The notes below the pieces were generated by a model. That model saw only the letters and a list, made by a program, of their open reading frames with translations. It was not told the DNA's origin and searched no databases. From positions 165,783-229,782 of the forward strand of contig CAJUKN010000001.1 in NCBI GenBank assembly GCA_910587485.1: a DNA stretch of 64,000 nt, written 5' to 3'. Numbering within the stretch: position 1 is the first letter of the stretch; the number at the start of each line of letters is the position of its first letter. A program made the translations under genes and the position numbers. This DNA comes from an uncultured Lachnospira sp. Its GTDB lineage: Bacteria; Bacillota; Clostridia; Lachnospirales; Lachnospiraceae. Shown piece after piece: positions 8,134 through 15,182 of the stretch.

Positions 8134-8160
8134 AAGAGTTGTACACAAAATGGAGGCATC

Positions 8161-8274
8161 GTGTGAAAAATAATGTTGATACACTTATTTTTCACACCCC
8201 TATTTGTGCTGAAGCGTCACAAATAGGGGTGTGATGCGACAATAGAAACTGTCTTTGTGAATTTCTATTGCGCA
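8161..8274 (+). other. Tightly packed array of strong hairpins, two mutually exclusive
   Basis: A perfect 13-bp inverted repeat (8161-8173 with 8185-8197) shares its right arm with the left arm of a perfect 16-bp inverted repeat (8193-8208 with 8218-8233). Only one of the two can form at a time. A third hairpin pairs CAATAGAAA (8240-8248) with TTTCTATTG (8262-8270) and extends by TGCG/CGCA across a bulged A. None is followed by a T-run, so a simple terminator is unlikely. It lies between two genes of the cassette and could act in RNA processing, stability or switching. Confidence 0.75.
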
Positions 8275-8302
8275 ATTCCTACACTACGCTTCGGAATGGG
8301 GA
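8267..8302 (+). repeat. Family C RBS hairpin, copy C1
   Basis: ATTCC (8275-8279) pairs with GGAAT (8293-8297) around a 13-base loop. GGAAT is the first half of the Shine-Dalgarno region GGAATGGGG of the next gene. A relative at 20559-20594 has ATTCT with AGAAT, a compensating change, and the same loop length. Confidence 0.6.
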
Positions 8303-8307
8303 TTTTT

Positions 8308-9000
8308 ATGAACATAAATTTAAATATGAATGGGTTGCTTTTTTGCAAGCCCTTTGTGGGACCTCTTTTAAAAAGTACACAAGATAAAATGGAACGCCAG
8401 CAGGAATGTCAAAATACAGTCAATTTTTTTGAAAATCAAATATCTATGCTAAAAAATAGAAGTGGTGATTCTTTAGAAGATATTAGCAGAAAGTTAGAGC
8501 TGTTTCATAATTATAAGGACAGTATTGACGCTGCAAAGCAAAAATATAATAATGAGCAAATGTTTCATATATTGGATGAAGCGAAGGAAAAGGGCGAAAA
8601 GATTGCTGAAGCTGCGGAGGATATGAAGCCAAAGACAGCAGAGGAGAGAAGAGAAGAGCAAGCTGAAGAAGCCATTGATGATATGAAGTCTGAAGCAAGC
8701 GATAAATTGACTGAAAGCATAGAAGAAATAACAGAAGATGTTGAAGAAATGTTAGAGGAAGTGACAGAAAAGATAACAGAAGAGTTGAAAGAGCAGCAAA
8801 TAGAAGAAAAGTTATCACAAGAAGAACAAATTTTAACGTCCAATGCAGGCGATTTATCAGCAGAATCAGAAAATTTGCCAACGCAAGTTTTTACAGAAGA
8901 AAGTCTTTTAGAAGAAGGTCTTACAAAACAAGAAAAAGATTTAGCCTTATTGGAATATTATAAGAAACAAGGATATAAACCTGTTAATTATTATGTTTAA
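8308..9000 (+). CDS. Acidic coiled-coil protein of unknown function
   Basis: This 230-residue protein is unrecognised. I choose ATG 8308, seven bases after GGAATGGGG; ATG 8296 lies inside the ribosome-binding site. The N-terminus MNINLNMNGLLFCKPF is Asn-rich without a signal peptide. Residues about 25-85 form a first helix (a hydrophilic coiled coil). Residues about 90-180 form a very Glu-rich coiled coil with heptad-like spacing (ITEDVEEMLEEVTEKITEEL). The C-terminus has a short module EKDLALLEYYKKQGYKPVNYYV (22 residues; key positions are the Tyr pairs). Like its neighbours it looks secreted or scaffold-like rather than enzymatic. The antisense open frames here are composition artefacts of the GAA/GAG repeats. 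Confidence 0.6.
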   Translation: MNINLNMNGLLFCKPFVGPLLKSTQDKMERQQECQNTVNFFENQISMLKNRSGDSLEDISRKLELFHNYKDSIDAAKQKYNNEQMFHILDEAKEKGEKIAEAAEDMKPKTAEERREEQAEEAIDDMKSEASDKLTESIEEITEDVEEMLEEVTEKITEELKEQQIEEKLSQEEQILTSNAGDLSAESENLPTQVFTEESLLEEGLTKQEKDLALLEYYKKQGYKPVNYYV

Positions 9001-9074
9001 TATAGTAAGACTATTGTATAAAGCAAAGACATTATGTTTTATATAGCAGTTCTAATAAAAAAGGAGTGTAAGTT

Positions 9075-9689
9075 ATGAGTGTAAATGCAATTAATAATAC
9101 AACAGCCAATGTATATACAGGCAGTCAGACAAATACAACGGATAAAACAACACAAGAAAAACAGCAGTCAGAGGCTCAAAGTTCAGGGGCAGTATATCAA
9201 AAATCAGAAACAAGCAAAAAGGCAACCTATTCTGTTAATAAGATGAGCGCACAGGAAAGAGCTGCACTCGTTGACCAGTTAAAAGCTGACCAGCAATCAA
9301 GACAACAAAGCTTAGTAAAGCTTGTTCAAGATATGATGAAAGGGCAGGCTAAAGCTTACAGCAAGGCTTCAGGTAATGATTCTATATGGAAATTCCTTTC
9401 AAGCGGTAATTTTACAGTAGATGCAGCAACAAAGGCACAAGCACAAGAGGATATATCCGAAAATGGATATTGGGGTGTGAAGCAGACCTCACAGAGATTA
9501 TTTGATTTTGCAAGTGCATTAGCTGGTGATGATGTTGAGAAAATGAAAAAAATGCAGGCTGCTATGGAAAAGGGATATAGGCTTGCAACAAAGTCATGGG
9601 GTAAGGATTTGCCAAGTATAAGCAGTGATACTATCAATGCTGCCAATAAGTTGTTTGAGGATTATTACAAATCCAAAGAGAGCAATTAA
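9075..9689 (+). CDS. Conserved helical protein of unknown function, last gene of the cassette
   Basis: This 204-residue protein starts at ATG 9075 behind AAAGGAGTG. The first 60 residues are low-complexity (Asn, Thr, Gln, Ser) with no signal peptide. Residues about 60-95 form an amphipathic helix (QERAALVDQLKADQQSR). The C-terminal domain, about 115-200, is compact and helical, with a conserved-looking core QEDISENGYWGVKQTSQR, then FDFASALAG, and a Trp-containing helix ATKSWGKDLP. I believe similar proteins occur in flagellated Lachnospiraceae but cannot name a function. It ends 35 bp before a strong terminator, so it probably closes the transcription unit begun at 6537. Confidence 0.65.
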   Translation: MSVNAINNTTANVYTGSQTNTTDKTTQEKQQSEAQSSGAVYQKSETSKKATYSVNKMSAQERAALVDQLKADQQSRQQSLVKLVQDMMKGQAKAYSKASGNDSIWKFLSSGNFTVDAATKAQAQEDISENGYWGVKQTSQRLFDFASALAGDDVEKMKKMQAAMEKGYRLATKSWGKDLPSISSDTINAANKLFEDYYKSKESN

Positions 9690-9724
9690 AATATATTACT
9701 TGTAAATAAATGTTTATAAAATTA

Positions 9725-9762
9725 AAAAAGACTGTCACAAAAATATTTGTGACAGTCTTTTT
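9725..9762. terminator. Strong intrinsic terminator
   Basis: AAAAAGACTGTCACAAA pairs with TTTGTGACAGTCTTTTT around AATAT. The A-run and T-run on either side make it usable from both strands, so it would end both the cassette (+) and the OPT-PqqD unit (-). Confidence 0.88.
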
Positions 9763-9874
9763 ATAGCTATAATCATAATTGCTTTGTAAGGTAAAACAAT
9801 TTTTAATACAAGATGTTTTAACTTTAAGAATCATTATTGAAATTGCCTTGTAAAATATAATGATTTTTAGTACT

Positions 9875-10225
9875 TTAGTTTTTTACAATAGTAATAAATC
9901 CATAATCTTCAAGATTTCTCATATATTGAACCAATCTATTATAGAGTGGTTCAGCCTTATCACCATATTTTTCTTTGACAAGAAGAGCTATATCATATAT
10001 TGTTCGTTTTCCATCTATCAAAGACCATATAAAACTTCCCATGTATTCTAAGTGAATTTGTGAAATTTTTGGTTTTTTAAATAAAAATTGTGCTATTTTA
10101 TTAAACAATCCTTTATTTTCAACAAATAGAATAACTTTTCCATCTGTGTCCGTTTCATATTTTAAATTGGCATGTGATGGTATATAATCTAAATAATTGT
10201 TTGATTCCATAGTTCTTTTTGCCAT
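9875..10225 (-). CDS. PqqD-like protein (possible RiPP recognition element)
   Basis: This 116-residue protein has a PqqD-family domain at residues about 55-112, with the typical helix pattern GSFIWSLIDGKRTIYDIALLV and RNLEDYGFITI. PqqD and related RiPP recognition elements bind precursor peptides and present them to modifying enzymes. Residues 1-50 form an additional strand-rich N-terminus. ATG 10225 follows CAAGGTA. It lies 37 bp downstream of the OPT peptide transporter gene and looks co-transcribed. No radical-SAM enzyme or precursor peptide is visible nearby, which is unusual. The pairing could instead mean a chaperone role for a peptide or cofactor linked to import. Family assignment is good; role is open. 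Confidence 0.8.
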   Translation of the reverse strand: MAKRTMESNNYLDYIPSHANLKYETDTDGKVILFVENKGLFNKIAQFLFKKPKISQIHLEYMGSFIWSLIDGKRTIYDIALLVKEKYGDKAEPLYNRLVQYMRNLEDYGFITIVKN

Positions 10226-10262
10226 GCAATACCTTGCCTTTCTTTAATCTGCTTTAAATAAA

Positions 10263-12152
10263 TTATGCTTTTTTCTTTTGTTTTGCAAAAAAGATTACAA
10301 AGAAACATATAATGACAGTAACAATCAGTCCTCCAATAAATCCTGAGTTAAAGAATCCGGAAAAATCAATATATTTATCAATACCAAAAACGGCAAAGAT
10401 AGCAAGTAAGATACCTAATAATCCTTCACCAGCAATTAATCCTGAACAAAATAGGATGCCGCCATCTGCTTCATTCTTCTTTTCTTTTTCACTCTTCTTT
10501 TTGTCAATAAACCAGCGAATAACACCACCAATCATAATTGGCGTTGAAAGTTCAAGTGGAAGGTATAATCCAATCGCAACTGGTAAAACAGGGATTCCTA
10601 ATATCTCAATAACGATAGCAACAAATACACCTATAAATACAAGCGCCCATGGAAGGTTGCCATCCATAACTCCCTCAATAATCATTTTCATCAGAGTTGC
10701 CTGTGGAGCTGAAAGGTCTGTAGAACCAAATGTCCATGCTTGATTGAGAAGAAGTAGCACACCACCAATAGTAAATGCCGATACAACAGCACCTATAATT
10801 TCACCAAGCTGCTGCTTTTTAGGAGTTGCACCTAAAATATAACCTGTTTTTAAGTCTTGTGATGTATCACCAGCCATAGCTGCAATAATACATATAATAG
10901 AACCGATTGCAATGGCACCCTGCATACCATGTACGCCAGTATCACCACTTGTTTTAAGTATAATCGTAGAAAATAGGAGTGTGGCAATAGCCATACCAGA
11001 AACAGGGTTGTTGCTGCTTCCTACTAAACCAACCATTCTTGAAGAAACGGTTGCAAAGAAAAATCCAAATATAGCAATTAAGAATGCGCCAAGTATAGAA
11101 ACTGGAACGTCTGGGAAAATTGCAATAGCAACAATGGTAGCAAGAACAGCGATACCAACAATTTTCATATTCATATCAGCTTCTGTTCGTAATCCAGAGT
11201 TAGATGAACTTCCTTTAATGCCTTTTATAGCATCTCGAAATGTAGTGATAATAAGCGGTAAAGATTTGATTAAACTTATAATACCACCAGCAGCAACAGC
11301 ACCTGCACCAATATATCGTATATAGCTTGACCATATAGCAGAAGCACCATCTTTTGCATAAAGTTCAGCAATAGTTATGGTTTCTGGATATAAAATTGTA
11401 TCTGCGCCAAATGTTATAATGGCAGGAATTAATACAAACCAACCAAGAATACCACCTGCAAAAAGATAAGAAGAAATTTTTGCACCACATATATAGCCTA
11501 CACCAATAAGGGCAGGGTAAACTTCCGTTGAAAATTCTGTTTTTAATGCTTTAATTGGTGCTACAATCGTACCCGGTACAATTTTAAAGCCATCTACAAT
11601 AAATTTAATCAAAGCGGCAATACCCATACCTGCAAATACAGATTTTGCACTGGCACCGCCTTCTTCACCAGCAAGTAAAACTTCTGAACAAGCCGTTCCT
11701 TCTGGATATGGAAGCACACCATGTTCTTTTACAATAAGAGCATTTCTGAGTGGTATCATAAAAAGAACGCCCAAAAGTCCGCCAAATAATGCTATAAGAG
11801 AAATTGTAAGAAGATTTGGGGATTCCATTACGCCGTCTTTTGCCCATAAAAACAATACAGGCAATGTAAAAATGGCACCTGCTGCAAGTGATTCACCAGC
11901 AGAACCAATCGTTTGTACCATATTGCTCTCCAATATGGAATTTTTCCTTAAGATAACTCTTAAGACACCCATTGAGATAACTGCTGCTGGAATAGAGGCA
12001 GAAACAGTCATACCAACTCTTAAACCAAGATAAGCATTGGCAGCGCCAAAAATTATAGCCAGCAAAACACCCATAATTATAGAAGTAATTGTAAATTCAG
12101 GTGTAATTTTAGAAGCTGGAACATAGGGTTTAAAATCGTTTGTTTGATTCAT
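10263..12152 (-). CDS. OPT family oligopeptide transporter
   Basis: This is a 629-residue polytopic membrane protein of the oligopeptide transporter family, with about 14-16 hydrophobic segments. The N-terminal part PEFTITSIIMGVLLAIIFGA followed by NAYLGLRVGMTVSASIPAAV is characteristic. Further on are TIGSAGESLAAGAIFTLP, LPYPEGTACSEVLLAGE and the ending AFLIAIFGFFFATVSSRMVG, followed by SSNNPVSGM. In bacteria these proteins are thought to import small peptides or metal chelates by proton symport. ATG 12152 has AAAGGAGG upstream. The antisense open frames of over 130 codons inside it are shadows. A PqqD-like gene follows. Confidence 0.93.
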   Translation of the reverse strand: MNQTNDFKPYVPASKITPEFTITSIIMGVLLAIIFGAANAYLGLRVGMTVSASIPAAVISMGVLRVILRKNSILESNMVQTIGSAGESLAAGAIFTLPVLFLWAKDGVMESPNLLTISLIALFGGLLGVLFMIPLRNALIVKEHGVLPYPEGTACSEVLLAGEEGGASAKSVFAGMGIAALIKFIVDGFKIVPGTIVAPIKALKTEFSTEVYPALIGVGYICGAKISSYLFAGGILGWFVLIPAIITFGADTILYPETITIAELYAKDGASAIWSSYIRYIGAGAVAAGGIISLIKSLPLIITTFRDAIKGIKGSSSNSGLRTEADMNMKIVGIAVLATIVAIAIFPDVPVSILGAFLIAIFGFFFATVSSRMVGLVGSSNNPVSGMAIATLLFSTIILKTSGDTGVHGMQGAIAIGSIICIIAAMAGDTSQDLKTGYILGATPKKQQLGEIIGAVVSAFTIGGVLLLLNQAWTFGSTDLSAPQATLMKMIIEGVMDGNLPWALVFIGVFVAIVIEILGIPVLPVAIGLYLPLELSTPIMIGGVIRWFIDKKKSEKEKKNEADGGILFCSGLIAGEGLLGILLAIFAVFGIDKYIDFSGFFNSGFIGGLIVTVIICFFVIFFAKQKKKA

Positions 12153-12353
12153 AAATCCTCCTTTTAGTTAATTTTGTCAATATTTTAACATATTTATTTA
12201 TGAAAAGAAAGCACAAATATCTGGCAACTTGTATATGAAATAATTGGAAAATATGGTAAAAATTAACAAATATTGTATATTAATTTTTAAAATTTTATAA
12301 AAATTTAATATTATCGAATAAGTGGAAAAGTATATTGTGAATATTTGTTCGAC

Positions 12354-12382
12354 TTGTCAATAAAGATAACTTTTTGTATAAT
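12354..12382 (+). promoter_or_regulatory. Promoter of the small gene at 12415
   Basis: TTGTCA (12354-12359), a 17-base spacer and TATAAT (12377-12382) form a near-consensus vegetative promoter. Transcription should start near 12389, about 25 bases before the ATG. Confidence 0.8.
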
Positions 12383-12414
12383 AAAAAAATCAATATGAGA
12401 AATGTAGGTTGAAT

Positions 12415-12660
12415 ATGTTTTTATTTAAGAAAAAAGAAAAGACACCATTAGATATTCAGCTAGAACTTGTACAGAAAAATCTTGAAAATAATTATAAAGA
12501 TGAAGCCAAAAAGGCTCTTAATGCTTCGATTCAATTATTGGATAAGATGAGCCAAAATGGTGAACTTACAGGAAAAAAGCTTGAAGAAAAAAGAAAAGAG
12601 ATAGACCAATATGTAAAGAAGATGGAAGGATATGGACATAATATTCCTGTAGGTTGGTAA
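12415..12660 (+). CDS. Small charged helical protein, unknown
   Basis: This 81-residue protein is not recognised. After MFLFKKKEKTPLD come two or three amphipathic helices rich in Lys and Glu (LELVQKNLENNYKDEAKK, then GELTGKKLEEKRKEID) and the ending GHNIPVGW. It has no signal peptide or membrane segment. ATG 12415 lies six bases after TAGG; TTG 12409 is in frame but too near. It has its own good promoter and stands immediately upstream of the sporulation genes yqfC-yqfD, though a link is only by position. Codon use matches the neighbours, and the clean promoter and RBS support it as a real gene. Confidence 0.7.
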   Translation: MFLFKKKEKTPLDIQLELVQKNLENNYKDEAKKALNASIQLLDKMSQNGELTGKKLEEKRKEIDQYVKKMEGYGHNIPVGW

Positions 12661-12800
12661 CCTTAAATAATAGGTTCTATTCTTTGTGATATCCCAATAT
12701 AGTAATATTAATAGCTATACGGATTGTAAAGAGGGTTGTTGTATTAAAGACAAAATATATAAGATATCATTTAATAGTTCATTATGTTTTATAATATCTT

Positions 12801-13127
12801 GTGTCTGATTTTCTTAGTGCAGCAGTCTTACAGGAATGGAGGATTATTACGAGAAAAAGAATTAGAAATGAAGAAGATTCTGCGACCAATAAAACGATGT
12901 TTAGTAATGCAAGAGATGCCGTTTTAGGACTTCCTATTATCACGGTTATAGGGAACCGTGAAATGTATATAGAAAATTATCGGTCTATTATATATTATGA
13001 CTGTGAATGTATTAAGTTAAAGACAAGATTAGGAATGATTTGTATACAAGGAGCAGATTTACAAATAGCTTATTATGATGACGAAGAAATTATGATAAAA
13101 GGAAAGATTATTCATTTGGAAGTTTAA
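12801..13127 (+). CDS. yqfC: Sporulation protein YqfC; start uncertain
   Basis: The frame codes for a YqfC-family protein (108 codons from GTG 12801). The conserved core is LPIITVIGNREMYIENYRSI (about residues 44-63), then a stretch ending IQGADLQIAYYDDEEIMIKG. YqfC is a small forespore/mother-cell sporulation protein always next to yqfD, as here (yqfD begins 32 bp later). The start is odd. GTG 12801 has no ribosome-binding site and sits where a transcript from TATAAT (12789-12794) would begin. A very good GGAATGGAGG (12833-12842) is followed in frame only by ATT, ATT and ACG codons. Starting there would give the usual family length of about 93. So either a rare start codon or a leaderless GTG is used. 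Confidence 0.8.
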   Translation: MSDFLSAAVLQEWRIITRKRIRNEEDSATNKTMFSNARDAVLGLPIITVIGNREMYIENYRSIIYYDCECIKLKTRLGMICIQGADLQIAYYDDEEIMIKGKIIHLEV

Positions 13128-13159
13128 GAAAAAAATCCAAAACAGAAATGAGGTTTGTT

Positions 13160-14425
13160 ATGTGGAATCAACGCAGACTTATGGATAATTATGTCGTAGT
13201 AAAAGTCATAACCGATACAAAAGAACGTTTTTTAAATCTTTGTAAGCATAGAGAGCTTATACCTTGGAATATTATATCACAGGAAGATGGATTTATAGCC
13301 AATTTTAGCAAAACGGATTTTATGCAGTTAAGAGATATTGTAAGAAAAACGGACAGTAAAGTTCGTGTATTAAAGAAAAAAGGGATAGGATTTACGCTTT
13401 TTAAATATCGTAAGCACTATTCATTTTTTGTGGGAATTTTAATTTCTATTGGAATTTTATATACGTTAGGTTTATTTGTATGGAATATTTCATTTGAAGG
13501 AAATATATCTTATACATCAAGTTTTCTTTTAAAGTATCTCAATGATAAAGGGATTGTTGTCGGAACACGTATAAACAATATTGACTGTGAAGAAATTGAA
13601 CATATGATAAGGAGTGATTATGGCGATATTACATGGGTTGCAGCAAAAATTACAGGAACAAGTTTAATTATTAGTATCAAAGAAAATGATGGTGCAATTC
13701 AAGCGGTTGATAATTATAGTGAGGCAGTCAATAACAATATCTCTGAAGCAAGAGATATTGTTGCAACAGAAAATGGGATTATTCACAGTATTATCACCAG
13801 AAATGGAACGCCTAAAGTTGCTGTAGGTGATGAAGTTTCGTCCGGACAGGTGTTGGTTTCAGGAATTGTTGAAGTCTATGATGATTTTGGCAGTGTTGCA
13901 AGTACATATAATGTCAAGGCAGATGCCGATATATATATTGATACAACGGTCAATTATTATGATGAACTTGTCTTGAAACATGATACAAAAAATTATACAG
14001 GAAGAAAAAAACAAGATTATTATATTGACCTTCCCGATTATGAAATTTTTATGGGGCTGCATTTGGGTAAATATGAAGAATATGACACCGTTATGGAGGT
14101 CTATCCTGTAGTGATAGGAGGCTCTTTTTTCTTGCCAATACGTATTGGCAAAAAGATAACAAGAGAGTATAAAACAGAAACAACAGTATACACAGAAGCT
14201 GAGGCAACGCAAATTCTTGAAGAAAAATTCAATACCTATATCAATGAATTAAAACAAAACGATGTACACATTATTGATAACAATGTCAAAATAATACCAA
14301 ATGAAGAAATATATAAATGTGAAGGCACTATTCATGTCACAATGCCTGCATATCAGTATAGTGAAGTAACTATGCCTGAGAATATACAAAATAGTGACAA
14401 AAATCAACAGCCTACACAATCATAA
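13160..14425 (+). CDS. yqfD: Sporulation protein YqfD
   Basis: This 421-residue membrane-anchored sporulation protein of the YqfD/stage IV family has an N-terminal soluble part (residues 1-85) and one TM segment at about 90-112 (FFVGILISIGILYTLGLFVW). The large extracytoplasmic domain begins NISFEGN (residue numbers from ATG 13160). Conserved points are ISIKENDGAI and the EARDIVATENGIIHSIITRN block. ATG 13160 lies six bases after GAGG; ATG 13148 is part of that Shine-Dalgarno sequence. In most spore formers phoH follows directly. Here two minus-strand genes intervene and the phoH promoter lies beyond them. The last 20 residues are hydrophilic and low in complexity. Confidence 0.9.
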   Translation: MWNQRRLMDNYVVVKVITDTKERFLNLCKHRELIPWNIISQEDGFIANFSKTDFMQLRDIVRKTDSKVRVLKKKGIGFTLFKYRKHYSFFVGILISIGILYTLGLFVWNISFEGNISYTSSFLLKYLNDKGIVVGTRINNIDCEEIEHMIRSDYGDITWVAAKITGTSLIISIKENDGAIQAVDNYSEAVNNNISEARDIVATENGIIHSIITRNGTPKVAVGDEVSSGQVLVSGIVEVYDDFGSVASTYNVKADADIYIDTTVNYYDELVLKHDTKNYTGRKKQDYYIDLPDYEIFMGLHLGKYEEYDTVMEVYPVVIGGSFFLPIRIGKKITREYKTETTVYTEAEATQILEEKFNTYINELKQNDVHIIDNNVKIIPNEEIYKCEGTIHVTMPAYQYSEVTMPENIQNSDKNQQPTQS

Positions 14426-14554
14426 AGAATCATTTATTAGACTGATATATAAAAAATATAAAATATACTAAAGATAATAATTATAGCCACAACTTCTATA
14501 TAAAGGTAACAAAAAGGACAATATTTTTTACAGCATGAAATGATTAAATAAACA

Positions 14555-15181
14555 CTAATTGTTAGTTAATTTTGCACAAGTATTTAAAATAGAGCCTTCT
14601 GCAATAGATTTTTCATCATCGTTTACCTCTTCACATGCTGCAAGTGGTTTGTTTTGATAAAATTCATCTTCAACAGGGCGCCATGCCTCACCAAAATTCA
14701 CATCTTTAAATAATGCAGCAAGACCAGTAATCTGCTTTAGTCTTAAAATTTCATCTCTATCCATACCAAGATGTTTAGAAATCCATGCATCGGAACGACC
14801 TAACTCATGTAATTCTTTAATGATATTGCTCATAAGGTCAACATTGTGAGAGCCTCGTGCGCGGTTGTGGCGAATCGTACTTGCCATTCGGTTATCTAGG
14901 GATTTGTCAATCACAGAGACAGGTAGCAGTCCATTTTCACGCTCTCTAATATCAGGGTAATCCAACATAACACGATAACGGTGGAATCCATCAACAATAA
15001 CATAAAGGTCTTTTGCCTTGACATAGTAGCACACAATAGGCATTGTGTAACCATCTTCTTTTATGCTGTCATAAAGAAGTTTCATTTCTGGAGGTGCGAC
15101 AGCATTTGGATTATATGTATTTGGAATAATTTTTTCAATTGGAACTGCAATCACATTATATACAGGACTGTTAAAAGCCAT
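14555..15181 (-). CDS. IbrB-like ParB N-terminal domain protein
   Basis: This 208-residue protein has a ParB/Srx-type N-terminal domain (residues about 10-100), with VPIEKIIPNTYNPN and the family motif GFHRYRVM, and then a small helical HTH-like part (GRSDAWISKHLGMDRDEILR). It pairs with the PAPS-reductase-like gene just upstream, whose stop lies one base before this start. The same two-gene combination is known as IbrA/IbrB in E. coli, where it affects expression of prophage-borne immunoglobulin-binding genes by an unclear mechanism. ATG 15181 has AGGTG seven bases upstream; GTG 15190 would be too close. ParB-like domains of this type can bind CTP or act as nucleases or sulfiredoxin-like enzymes, so the activity here is not fixed. 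Confidence 0.8.
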   Translation of the reverse strand: MAFNSPVYNVIAVPIEKIIPNTYNPNAVAPPEMKLLYDSIKEDGYTMPIVCYYVKAKDLYVIVDGFHRYRVMLDYPDIRERENGLLPVSVIDKSLDNRMASTIRHNRARGSHNVDLMSNIIKELHELGRSDAWISKHLGMDRDEILRLKQITGLAALFKDVNFGEAWRPVEDEFYQNKPLAACEEVNDDEKSIAEGSILNTCAKLTNN

Positions 15182-15182
15182 T

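Noticed and set aside
8483..8881. Minus-strand open frames opposite the acidic coiled-coil gene
   Set aside because: Their Leu/Ser-rich sequence results from the GAA/GAG repeats of the plus-strand gene; no start signal.
10312..11325. Two plus-strand open frames of 137-143 codons inside the OPT transporter gene
   Set aside because: They are antisense to a clear transporter, have no ribosome-binding site and their sequence (Pro/Ile/Ser-rich) is the mirror of the membrane helices.
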